This document shows, one piece after another, positions 19,976 to 29,974 of a stretch of 64,000 nt of DNA (position 1 is its first letter; every line of letters begins with the position of its first letter). The stretch comes from Molanna angustata. Lineage: Eukaryota; Arthropoda; Insecta; Trichoptera; Molannidae. The stretch lies in the NCBI GenBank assembly GCA_963576475.1, contig OY754972.1, positions 9,259,062 through 9,323,061 of the forward strand. The letters are read 5' to 3'. A program made the translations under genes and the position numbers. Below the pieces are notes generated by a model. It saw only the letters and a list, made by a program, of their open reading frames with translations, was not told the origin of the DNA and did not search any database.

Positions 19976-20970
19976 TCCAACTGTCGATTTGTTCAGGAGA
20001 ACTTTGTTCTCTTAACATATCGACAATGTATCAAGCCAGAATACGCGAGAATTGTATGGAGAGGTCTACTTTTTTCACGGCTTTTCCAACTTTGATGTCA
20101 AAAAACACCAACTTAGAGGCTTCGCAGCATATATGTTCCATACACGGATTTACTCAGAATTCGGAGTAGAACATTTCGTGTGTCTGTGTGTGTGTGTGTG
20201 TGTGTGTCCCTTATAACTTTTGATCCGCTCAATTTACAGAGCCCAAAATTTCAGAATATATAAACAGTTATAGGCTTACAAAACTTTTATACTCAGAATT
20301 TCGAATTTTTGTTTGAGTCAGGGGTTATCAACTTTTGAATTTTTACTTTATTTTTCCATATATCTCAGAAACCATAAAAGCTAGAACGCTGAAAATTGGT
20401 ACAAATATAGACAAATACAAAATCTCAAATAAGTTTATTCAAAAAAATTCCAAGGTTTCTCAAACATTTTTTATTAAGAAAAATATTTTTTTTATGATAA
20501 ATTTATGAGTTTAACTGCCTATATTTCCAAAACTTTTACAATTATCGAAAAAAGCCGAAACACCCCAACTAGATAATTTAATTTTCTATAAAAAATACTT
20601 AAATTGTAGTAGAAGATCTCAATTTTTTTTTAACCTTTTTTTTAAAAATTGAATTTAGTGACGACATCGCTTCATACATTTTGTATGGCAGTCGCCTATA
20701 CACAATATGTAAGAAGACTTAATAGTTTGATACTTCATCTCCAAACATACATACATACCATCATGCTATTTTCATATTCTGGGTAGGAAAAAAGGATCTT
20801 CCTCCATACTATCCTATCTTGACATACATACCTACATATGTTGTAAAGAAAACAAAATATCTGAAAATATTCAATAATTTGTATTTATGGGTTTATAGTT
20901 TGGTACATATTCTTCAACTATACATACTATCGCTATCGACAGTTGGATCTCATGTGTTACATGCAACTAG
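19976..20970 (+). mobile_element. Helentron-like (HINE) family C, copy 3 (best copy)
   Basis: Starts TCCAACTGTCGAT at 19976. It has a small GAGAAC-TTTG-TTCTC hairpin nearby and a (TG)n microsatellite at 20180-20208. The inner sequence is conserved (ACCAACTTAGAGGCTTCGCA, TTATAACTTTTGATCCGCTC, GCAGTCGCCTATACACAATA). The right subterminal repeat ATCGACAGTTGGA is at 20935-20947, the hairpin CATGTGTTACATG at 20951-20963 and CTAG at 20967-20970, before a T. Length 995 bases, against 994 and 1003 for copies 2 and 1. No encoded protein; Rep/helicase would come in trans. Confidence 0.8.
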
Positions 20971-21445
20971 TCATAGTCAAATTTAGCTAGGTACAAAAGC
21001 AATCCGAAAGGCGGCGCTGTATGTTTTAATATGTTAATGATCGCATCCGTCTCTTTCTACGTCCACCCCCCACCCCCCGCTTTAGAGTCCAAGCCACGCC
21101 CCATAGCACTCCCCCCCATCCCTTGCATTCCTCTCCCGACTGTATGCAAATCTTCCTGCAGTGTCTACCTATGCACATCCCGCTGTATGATGCATCATTA
21201 TACAAGGGTTTCTCCTTCTCCCGTTGTGAATGTCCTCAAGAGACTTTTGCATACAGCGCTCTCTCAATGCAACGGAGAAATGTAAATAAGATTTATGACG
21301 ATTTTCAAAAATACAGAAAAGCAGTCTGATATATAATTTTTCTGATATAAAAGTCATTTGAACTAAATTTCGTATTCTATAACTGAAGTTGTTAATATCA
21401 TCATAAATAATAATTTGAACTCTAATTGTCTATGGTGCAGAATAC
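20971..21445. other. No gene recognised; C-rich patch
   Basis: 21060-21135 is C-rich (CCACCCCCCACCCCCCGC). Overlapping open frames of 84, 68 and 62 codons occur here but none shows a known motif. Confidence 0.35.
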
Positions 21446-21775
21446 GCCATAGATTTTTATTATAATAATACTAGATCTGATGTCATTGTTAGCAAATTTT
21501 GTATGAATCAAAGTGAGGCATTATCCGGAGGATTTTTGACGTTTTGGTTGGCAGACCACATCGTTTTTCTATAGATAATAACGACTAATGTGATTTTTTT
21601 GGATTTATTTGTCGAAAAAAACACTTTGTTTATTAAGGTTTAGAGAACAGTTATCTAGGATGTGTTGAATTGTAAAGAAAACTGAAATATGTTGGCCAAA
21701 CAAAAGGTCGAACGCGCGATATACCATGACTCACTTTTTGCACGGAGTACCTACCTACACTATAGTCTACAATCC
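21446..21775 (+). mobile_element. Repeat family K, copy 1
   Basis: CCATAGATTTTTATTATAAT on the left, then AACACTTTGTTTATTAAGGT, TTTAGAGAACAG, GAAAACTGAAATATGTTGGC and GATATACCATGACTCACTTT, TTGCACGGAGTA. The second half recurs at 25.98-26.11 kb, where it ends in the inverse of the left sequence (ATTATAATAAAAATCTATGG). So the family appears to have inverted ends. Confidence 0.55.
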
Positions 21776-22286
21776 GAATCTACCCGTTTGCATTCTGTTT
21801 CCGGTTGGCTCTCTGATTGGTTGAGATCTCGTAGTATTAAGTCAAATGAGCTGTGAAATTTTATATTTAATGCGAAAAATTAAAAGAATATTATATATTT
21901 AATTTATAATAATTTATAATTCAATTTATAAAGCAACTCGCTCACGCGAGTCGCTATTATTATTATACACAAACTTAAACCTAACCTAAGAATGCAGAAA
22001 AGAAACTCAGAGGCTAGACGCTACTCCTACCTACTGCATCTAGTATATTATATGAAATTTTATGGAGTACGCATACGTACTGCGCACTGTTCGACCATGT
22101 TTTTCTACATATATCATGTCGCCTAACTTAATATATCAATTGATCTGCACTAATATTCTTTGGTTTTGTATTTTCAACATAACGCAACACGTGTAAATTA
22201 TCTATTTTTATTTTTTGTCGTACACAACTGATGTTTTCAACTTGACTCAAATATACCGGACTGCTGTGAAAATAACTAGTAGGTAC
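21776..22286. other. No gene seen; one short hairpin
   Basis: ACTCGCTCACGCGAGT at 21946-21961 is a perfect short dyad; a similar AGTCGCTCGCTC occurs at 42.67 kb. Otherwise AT-rich. Confidence 0.35.
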
Positions 22287-22456
22287 GCTTCCAATAAGGT
22301 GTGAACTAAAATTGGAACGTTTTGACAGTTGATTCGACTAAAATGTGGTTATAGAATAGGGAATTGGGCTAATTCGTGACTTAGGTACTTGGAGTAAGAA
22401 TAATCCTAAATAGGAACGTTCTAATTTCAGCACCTATTATTGACGGAACGTTCTTA
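22287..22456. repeat. Imperfect inverted repeat (MITE-like)
   Basis: Left AATAAGGTGTGAACTAAAAT, TGGAACGTT; right AGGAACGTTCTAATTTCAGC, ACCTATTATTGACGGAACGT. Reverse-complementing the right arm gives an alignable but gapped match to the left arm. Probably an old foldback element. Confidence 0.45.
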
Positions 22457-22807
22457 AAAAGTTATATAATTAAACGCAATATACTGTTCGGACGTTTATA
22501 ATGTACAAAAAAATACTTACTACTTGAGCTTGTGTTTCTTTTTGATATACTTTGTTTTATTCGTATTTAGTATCTACGCACCTTTTTTAGGTGCTACATA
22601 CATTTTTTTAAATGTCTGACATTTATTTATTTACAGTTATTCAAAATGCAATATAATTCTATTATTTTGTTCAAAAGTACTATTATCTGACATAAATGTT
22701 GAAGTTATGTTCGCATCAAAATCTCATGCCAGAAACCTTAAATGCAAAACAGGCATGAAACGAATGTGGGAATCCCAGAACACACAACGAGAAGGCAAAG
22801 AGTTATA
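22457..22807. other. No gene seen
   Basis: AT-rich spacer with no recognised structure. Confidence 0.4.
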
Positions 22808-23800
22808 GGTCCGAATGCAGAGTCCGACATAAATACTAAATTCTAAATATTAACAATGTTTTAATTGCACAGTCGCTCACTTAAGTTAGGAGATCACGTG
22901 GCTTCCTAACTGGAGGATACTATGAAGTTTTTGTATGAGAATTGCATTGCAGAGACATACCTATCTAAATACTTAGCGCATACGCGTCGGCCGGCGTAAA
23001 TTAACATTTGCGAACTGTCACAAAGTAAGGTTGATCACGAGAAACCTTAAGAGTGGTTTAATAGTAAAATACGAAATGTTTTTTTATGAATGATGATTTA
23101 AGCGACTTCGTCAAATGTGTATTTGATAGTTTTATCAAATCAAATACCACACAGAGTATTCAGCGATCTATACGAGATGCCGAAAATTCGCTGGAATTTC
23201 AGAAAAATTGTGACATCGAGCTGTCAGTTTGAGATTGTTTACATGTGATTGTGTTGTTATCAGGGGCGAGCCTAGAACCTTTGAACTAGGCAACCCCTGA
23301 AAGAAAATTGGCAAATGTCGAAAATTTTATGTTTTTAGGCGTTGTTGTTCATTCCAGTGGCCACAAAAAATATTTTTAAAATGACATGCCAAAATAATAT
23401 TTACATTTGTAGCTACATGCAGTTCAATTTTTAATCTCGTAGTATGGTTGCTATAAAGAAAAAAATTACTATTAGTTCTTGAATTTCTTGACATACCTAA
23501 TATTCATAGGCAAGCCAAGTTTTTCGGCTTCTATAGGCAATTCCGCTACTGGTTGTTATGACAAAAAAGATTTTAAACGTCAGTATAAATTCATAGAAAA
23601 CCAATCTATATTTTTTCTTCGTACACGATAATGTGAAATTCTACGCCATCGACCTTAATTTTGGCGTAGTATTTAGTTAGTGATGTCTCTGCAATGCAAT
23701 TGCTAACTTAGGAAACTAAATACTCCAGTGACGTTAGGAATTAGTATTTAGTTACCTAGGACTGTACGTAGTATGCATTCGGGTCAGAGTCTATATTTTC
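22808..23800 (+). mobile_element. Repeat family H, full-length copy
   Basis: Left end CCGAATGCAGAGTCCGACAT then AAATACTAAATTCT; right end TAGTATTTAGTTACCTAGGA and GCATTCGGGTCAGAGTCT, roughly inverse to each other. Between them lie TTAGGAGATCACGTGGCTTC and GAGCTGTCAGTTTGAGATTG. It carries a hAT MITE at 23261-23551, so the family-H sequence itself is about 690 bases. No coding capacity is visible. Confidence 0.7.
23261..23551 (+). mobile_element. hAT MITE with 8-bp target duplication
   Basis: A 291-base element beginning CAGGGGCGAGCC and ending CGGAATTGCC-type inverse ...TTCCGCTACTG. It is flanked by GTTGTTAT at 23253-23260 and 23552-23559. Eight-base duplications and CAGGG ends are the hallmark of hAT transposons. 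The family-H copy at 24.76 kb has the same site unoccupied (GTGTTGTTATGAG), which proves the boundaries. A diverged relative lies at 47.89-48.20 kb on minus. No transposase is encoded. Confidence 0.9.
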
Positions 23801-24490
23801 TCCTTTCTTCGTATCTAGGAATATTATGCTTGGTGAGGTGTTGGAAAAATATATTTGAAATTTTTGTCCCTATAATCCAACACTGCTTTTTGTCGTTTAT
23901 TGCCCCACAAGATTGTTAGTCTATTGCTTAAATAACCATATCAGCATCAGCAAAAAGTCTGCTGGCCTGTACCAATGCTACAGTAAGAAGCAGGCTACAT
24001 GCTGTAGTATAGGGGGCATTCATCCACAGTACCAATGCCATGGTAAACATTTAAACAGTAGGTAATTTAACAAATTATATCCATATAATATGCCATAATT
24101 GCATTTTTTAATCAACTTTATTTGAATCTCAAAGTCAAGGAATTCAGATTACAATCAAAGCATCGTGTACTTGTACTTTTTTCAATCATTGCAGAGAATT
24201 TTCCAGAAAGTGAAATACTTAGTTGTCTCGAATTGGTCATCACATGGGAATGGACATAGAATGAAATGGTAAATGTATGTATGTAGATATTCCTTGTATG
24301 CACGGACACTTGTGCGAATGCATGTTTATATTATGAATCTTACATTCCGTACTTTGAAGTACGGTCCACATGAGGCCAGTGACTAGAGGCCAGTAACAGT
24401 TCTTCGATCTGGTCGTATAAATTAATGGGAATTGATTAATCACAATGTTATTTTCGAATTTGATCACAATGACATTTTTTAAATTGATAA
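23801..24490. other. No gene recognised
   Basis: ATCAGCATCAGCAAAAAGTC and CAGTACCAATGCCATGGTAA around 23.94-24.05 kb suggest an unplaced repeat. The rest is AT-rich with short accidental frames. Confidence 0.35.
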
Positions 24491-24662
24491 AATGAATATG
24501 TCCTTGTTAAACAAGTACATATACATACATCTTCCTACGTTCCCTAAAATAAGCATAAATGCTTGTGCTAAAGGTGAACGAAATCGGTCGAAGTAGGATT
24601 CGAACTCGCGACCACTGGATTACTTACCCAATGCGCTAACCGATCTGCCATCGATCCATCTA
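24491..24662 (-). mobile_element. SINE family D, full copy
   Basis: Minus strand: GATGGATCGATGGCAGATCG head, B-box-like GAGTTCGAATCC, anticodon-loop region TAAGTAA, body GATTTCGTTCACCTTTAGCA, 3' end GTTTAACAAGGACATATTCA. It directly abuts the left edge of a family-H remnant. Confidence 0.8.
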
Positions 24663-24674
24663 ATGATAATTGTT

Positions 24675-24985
24675 AAATGCCGAAAATTCGCTGGAATTTC
24701 AGAAAAATCGCGACTTTGAGCTGTCAGTGTGAGCTTGGTTACATGTGATTGTGTTGTTATGAGTAAAAAACATTTTAAACGTGTCTAAACACATAGAAAT
24801 CTATCTATCTCTTTTCTTCACACGCAATAATGTGAACCGCTACGCCATCGACCTCAAGTTTGGCGTTGTATTTTATAGTATTTAGTTAGTGATGTCTCTG
24901 CAACGCAACTGCTAACTTAAGAATACTTAATACTCCAGTTAGGTTAGGAGTTAGTATTTAGTTACCAAGGACTGTGAATTCGGAT
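24675..24985 (+). mobile_element. Repeat family H, right half (empty hAT site)
   Basis: ATGCCGAAAATTCGCTGGAA through TAGTATTTAGTTACCAAGGA. At 24751-24763 it reads GTGTTGTTATGAG without an insert, the unoccupied version of the hAT insertion in the copy at 23.26 kb. Confidence 0.75.
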
Positions 24986-25538
24986 CATTGTCTACATCAA
25001 TATTTCAATGGTCCAGCGCTAGACGCTACTAGATCAATGTGTTCTTCAAATTAAGACTACATCCTACCCTCATGGAGATATTCAAACATGTTTCAAGTGT
25101 GTGGGTGTGAATACAACGTACAGTCTCCTTCACACACACACACACTCGTGAGTCTTGCTCTTGAAGATTCAAAGGCGTTATTTGATTCATATCTGTTTGC
25201 TTTTGCCTGCATCTGATTTCGTTGTGTGTCGTTTCTTTTTATTAACTTTTTTTCATTTTGTGTACAACTGACGTCCCTCAAGATCGCTTTTACAATTACA
25301 TTTGTGCATTTGCATAAGCGAGTGATGATACGAACGCGTTTCGAAAATATGATGACGTCTGCAGCTTACTTTCATCTGATTTAATCGATATGTTTAGTGA
25401 ATTTTGTATTTTTCTACACAGAATGAGTTATTTTAATATGTATGATCCAGGTGTTAGACAGGAAGACAACATTCGAGAATAGAGGGCGATGGATCGAGGC
25501 TGAAGTTATAGGAGGCCATAGCTCGATATGGACTGTTG
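24986..25538. other. No gene seen
   Basis: Contains CACACACACACACA at 25131-25145. No repeat or frame is recognised; the plus-strand frame entering from 25442 is antisense to LINE-like sequence. Confidence 0.35.
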
Positions 25539-25975
25539 GAAGAAGAAGATTTTTTACCTCGAATCTTCTTATTCTTATTATTGTTGTGCCCCTCCTAACG
25601 GAGGTTGGCGACCATCACACCAAAACTCATATTTATAAAATGGCATATTTATCACTACGGAATATGTGGCCAAAATATGCATCTTTGCGTCTGTTGACAG
25701 TTCAGTCAGTTCAGTTCAGTACAGTACAGTGCAGTTCAGTACAGTGCCCAGCAACTCTCTCTTTCTCCATCATATTTAGAACTGTTTCATTGGAGACTCT
25801 ATCGACCTATGAGATGCCCATCAACCTTCTGTATAATATAGGTATATGCCGTATATAATATAAGTATATGCCATATATGGAAACCGAAACCTTCTTCTTA
25901 TTCTTCTGAGTCACGATCCTAGAGTTTGTTTGCACCAAGCACCCCATCTCTCCACATATCTGTATTGTCCGCCAG
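25539..25975 (-). pseudogene. Degenerate RTE-like LINE 3' fragments
   Basis: At 25891-25973 the plus strand TTCTGAGTCACGATCCTAGA and TATTGTCCGCCAGAACAC parallels the end of the LINE at 54.6 kb (GTCACAATCATAGGATTGGT, TCGTCCGCCAGTC), so the minus strand once encoded DRxxWxD...ADQSxDxD-like residues. The preceding TGTGCCCCTCCTAACGGAGG at 25585-25605 resembles antisense LINE sequence but is less certain. The GTTCAGTACAGTACAGTGCA stretch near 25715 is a local short repeat. Confidence 0.5.
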
Positions 25976-26150
25976 AACACTTTGTTTATTGAGGTTTAGA
26001 GAACAGTTGTCTAGTATGAGTTGAAATGTAAGGAAAACTGAAATATGTTGCCAACCAAAACGTCAAACTCGCGATATACCATGACTCACTTTTTGCACGG
26101 AGTAGGTACTACTTCTAGTGTATTATAATAAAAATCTATGGCCTACACAT
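25976..26150 (+). mobile_element. Repeat family K, copy 2 (right half)
   Basis: AACACTTTGTTTATTGAGGT, GAAAACTGAAATATGTTGCC, CGATATACCATGACTCACTT and TTGCACGGAGTA match 21.6-21.76 kb. It is joined directly to the LINE scrap on its left. Confidence 0.55.
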
Positions 26151-26154
26151 TCTT

Positions 26155-26697
26155 CTTAAGGCCCCCATTCACAATTGTGCCATCCTTCCAAATGGCTTGC
26201 CATCACTCCAAAATGCGCTCGTGCATGTCAAAACCCGCGCAGGCCAATTGGCCTGACACACCAAAATGGAAATCCAAACGATCGAAACTCCATAGTACCG
26301 CGACAAACCGCGCGGCGCGTCCTGCCGGTACGGCATGTTCGTGAGTGTGAAAACCAGCGGTACATTGCGCCATCTAATCGCGCCGAGCTGTTAGACACTC
26401 TCTTGAATGCGAAAATACAACATTTTCTCTTTGTTTTTTGGTTTTTATATATAAACAAACCGCTATATAGCAGTTGTATAAAACTCATCATCAGAATTAT
26501 AACTCATTTTTACTTGAAAATTAATAAAAAATAGAACTTATTAATGCGAAAGCGCCGACCACTTGCGTATACTAATTTTGATGGCTCGAAGGCACGATGG
26601 CGCGCCCGTGAGTGTGATGAAAATATTACAATGGAGCCAAATGGAGCCGGTCCATATGGAGCGACGCCGAATGGCACGATCGTGAATGGGCTACTTT
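26155..26697. mobile_element. CpG-rich MITE-like element with inverted ends
   Basis: Left end CCCCCATTCACAATTGTGCC AT; the right end, reverse-complemented, reads GCCCATTCACGATCGTGCCA TT. The interior is unusually GC-rich at both sides (CGCGACAAACCGCGCGGCGC, GCGACGCCGAATGGCACG) with an AT-rich centre. Flanks TTAAG and CTTTAG do not give a clear target duplication. Open frames of 119 and 87 codons inside look incidental. Confidence 0.6.
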
Positions 26698-27984
26698 AGT
26701 TAATAGATCATACTGAGAATTAAGATTATTGCAGTATTTATTATATGTCTACTGAGAATAAAAAACACGTTGATAGCATATTTCTTTGATAAAGTGGAAA
26801 CTATTCAACTGGCACAGCTATAGCACCCAATCGTTTTATTTTTTCCTCCTCTTAATTACCGCCATTTTGACACAAAGAGCCTTTGTTGTGCACGAATAAT
26901 AATAATATAATGAAATATACGTCATTGAACCAAGTCCTTTTGATTAGTGTATGTCCGAGCTATAATTAAGCAGTGGTATATTTTTGTGCTCGCGGACAAT
27001 AAGACGGAAGAGACTTCATTATAACTGGGACTATTGATATAATAGACTATAGTTCCACGGAGGATATTATTATGAATAATGAGACTGGCTACTGGATATG
27101 AAGCACCCTCTGTCAATCATACCTCAATGGAGCACCTATAAAATATAACCCATTGTTAAGTCACGTGTTATTTGACTACCAAAGGTTAAGTGTACGCTGT
27201 TCATACATTAAAACAAACAAACAAACAAACAATAAGGTTTATTATTTGTAAACTATTATATGAAGTACCTACATAATTTTAATCTTTTTTATTTATTGCT
27301 CGAATTACATCGTTCGAATTACGAATGAATTATTTGATACAAATGATTTCGATGCGACGATGTATTCCTCAGGACGGATGACAGATGACTTTATTCATTC
27401 ATACCATCAGGGCGAATCCAACAATGTATTGGGAACATTTATTTATTGTTGTGCAAAATGAATTGATAATTCCCAGGTGAGTTAGTTACTATTACGGTGA
27501 AAGGACACTGAAAGTAAGGATACCGAAAATATTTAACACCCTTCCAAGTGGTATGGATAAACTTCATAAAATATCCTCAGTTATAACTAGTTATATTTAA
27601 AAAATTTACTGTAGAAAGTAATTAAAAACATTTGACCCATTCTTAATTATTAGTAATTAAATAAAAAACATGTATCCCATGTTATAATTTTAATACCGTA
27701 AGGAATGTAATATGTACTTGACCTTTTTGTATGGGAAACTCACTGATAGCCAATGAGATCCCAATTATTATGATGTAAAACATATTATATGAAACATAAA
27801 TTTAAAAAAGATATATAAAATGAATACATATATAAAATGAATACATCTACATGTATTTTAAACAAAAAATATAAAAACAAAACTTTTTTAAACAAATAAT
27901 TATAGTAAGAGTATGCCATTAAATTATATAAACATCATGTAAAACTATGGAGAATATTAATATTTTTTAATTATGTATTCAGCA
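26698..27984. other. No gene seen
   Basis: AT-rich. AAACAAACAAACAAACAAAC at 27213-27232 is a simple repeat. CCACCAT-poor, no recognised element; 27390-27420 CATTCATACCATCAGGGCGA is LINE-tail-like at most. Confidence 0.35.
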
Positions 27985-28130
27985 CCTAGCCTATACATAC
28001 GAAAGTTACCAACGACAGGTGCGGGTGTGCATTATCGTATAAAGGAAACACGATACATGCATGTATACCCACACACCAGTTTCGCCTCACCTTACTACAT
28101 TCAGCATGTATAGTGAATCTCATTGTGAAC
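27985..28130 (+). mobile_element. Repeat family I copy
   Basis: CAACGACAGGTGCGGGTGTG, CATTATCGTATAAAGGAAAC and ACCAGTTTCGCCTCACC, close to 56.40-56.50 kb (GGTGTGCGGGTGTGCATTAC, CCAGTCCCGTTTCTCCT). Confidence 0.55.
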
Positions 28131-28667
28131 TTTTATCATTAACCTAGTCTACGCTGTACTAACTTCAAGAATAATCACCAAGTAATTTAAAACATATAAT
28201 AGGGAGTCAAGGAGGCGCCTTTTGGTGCCCACGATACAGACATAACCCTAAATAGTAATCAGAAATAAAGAAACTAAGTATTTGTCTTGTTTTGATTAAC
28301 AAAAGATGAAATAAATAAATAAAATGATACGTGTTAAGGAATATGTAATAATCGGGCGGTCGCTACAGCCATTTCATTAAAGAATAATAAAATGAAATAA
28401 TAAAATGTGAGTTATTTGTTATACAAAGGAGACAATATAATTGGCTCTTAGTGCCTCATCCCGTCCCACGTCCCACTTACATACATAACCGAGAACGGGA
28501 GAATTACACAAAGTTTTAGCAGACAATAATGTACTTGGCTGGAGAATCACAATATAATAAACCATTGGGTAAAAACACCACGTTTTAACGCAACATCGAA
28601 ATATTTAATATTTATTTAATTTTATATTAATTCTCTTTTTTTCCAAACTATATTTTTTTTTTTTTTA
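28131..28667. other. No gene seen
   Basis: AATCGGGCGGTCGCTACAGC at 28352 resembles AACCGGGCGGTCGACATAAT at 58.37 kb, so a minor unplaced repeat may be present. Otherwise AT-rich. Confidence 0.35.
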
Positions 28668-28762
28668 AAAAATGAATATTTCCTTGTTAAACAAGTACAT
28701 ATACATCTTCCTACGTTCCCTAAAATAAGCAAATAAATGCTTGTGCTATAGGTGAACGAAAT
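28668..28762 (-). mobile_element. SINE family D, tail only
   Basis: Minus-strand 3' half: TTCGTTCACCTATAGCACAA, then GTAGGAAGATGTATATGTAC and TTGTTTAACAAGGAAATATT. The tRNA-like head is missing. Confidence 0.75.
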
Positions 28763-28978
28763 AATATAAGATTGCTGTATGATTTCTTAGGGTTTGAGTA
28801 GGAACTTTTACTATGTTATAAGTTATATATAAATATTTATAGATATGGATTGTAGAATCCCCTCTAAAACCTTTTAACCTTATTATATATTGTATCTATT
28901 GCATTATATTTCATCTTTTTTCTTTATCAAATAAATCAAAATAAAAAATACATAATATATTGCGTTAATAGATTTTTT

Positions 28979-29575
28979 TACTCTCCACTACCAACTATGG
29001 AATAGTGGAGAGTCATGATTTCACAATTTTTAAGCATATTTTTTTACATCAATTTCTCAATGGGTATCATGTAGAGAGTGTATACTTTGAGTTTCATCGT
29101 GATGTTTTTGTGTGTATGCCGTATGCCGTACACAAATTTGAAAATTTGTGTCCTCTGTACAGCCCAAACCAAATGACTGATGAACTTCATATTGATACCA
29201 TATGTGTGAAGTACATAAACTTAGAGCTGATTAGTTTTCCATAGACAGCAGTTAATTATTTCTCTATGATTTCATCTGTTAAAACTTTAAAAATGCTCTC
29301 ACGACCTGGAAATTTGAGATATTTTCATTTTATTTGAATTATTTATGCAATAAAAAGAATTTTCACAAAACTGCATTCAGAGTTTGCCAACCTTAAATAT
29401 CCTTTCAATAATTATGTTTCTATTAATCGATATTTTGTATGAAAAATATATAGGAGAATTTTTATGTTTAGCAATGTTTAGTTACATATTTGATTTCATA
29501 TTGATATTAGAGTGTAATATTAGCAGGGAAGCTTCATTGTATAGTGGAGAGTTTAGTGTTGGCCACAACCCACTC
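28979..29575 (+). mobile_element. Repeat family B, near-complete copy
   Basis: TTACTCTCCACTACCAACTA on the left; TATAGTGGAGAGTTTAGTGT and TGGCCACAACCCACTCG on the right. The final GGCCACAACCCACTCG is the terminal module also carried by family A. Same inner sequence as 9.4 and 19.3 kb (CATCAATTTCTCAATGGGTA, GAGCTGATTAGTTTTCCATA). Confidence 0.75.
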
Positions 29576-29945
29576 GTTTTATTCTGGCGCAGCTCAGGGC
29601 TGACATCTTTGCGAGAACATTCTCATCTCATTTATAAGGACTGATGCTTTCATTGTTCATAAAAAACAATTTCTCAATAGATGGCGTTACAAAATGGTTT
29701 CTTCGTCACTTCATGGATGGCGCTGGTGTTTTCAGCTTTTCTCATTATTAAAATATATCTACAGAACATTCAAAATTGAATTGATAATGGAACTCAAAAA
29801 GAAGGCTTAATTGGTGAACGTTGCGCGAGCGCATAACGTGGTCACATAAACCGGCTGATGACAGGTCGTAAGCCCTGTAGGTGCCTTGAGTTCCTGGTTT
29901 TCCTTAAATATTCCAACTTCGTCGCTATTAAGATGTTAAAAATTG
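29576..29945 (+). mobile_element. Repeat family L copy
   Basis: ATAGATGGCGTTACAAAATG, GAACGTTGCGCGAGCGCATA, GATGACAGGTCGTAAGCCCT and GTAGGTGCCTTGAGTTCCTG recur at 37.2-37.4 and, inverted, 41.7-42.06 kb. Nature unknown; no protein is recognised. Confidence 0.6.
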
Positions 29946-29974
29946 TCAAAAAAGATATCAAAGATTTTGGGTGT

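Noticed and set aside
25442..25858. 138-codon plus-strand open frame
   Set aside because: It overlaps antisense LINE-like sequence and short GTTCAGTACAGT repeats; no domain is recognised.
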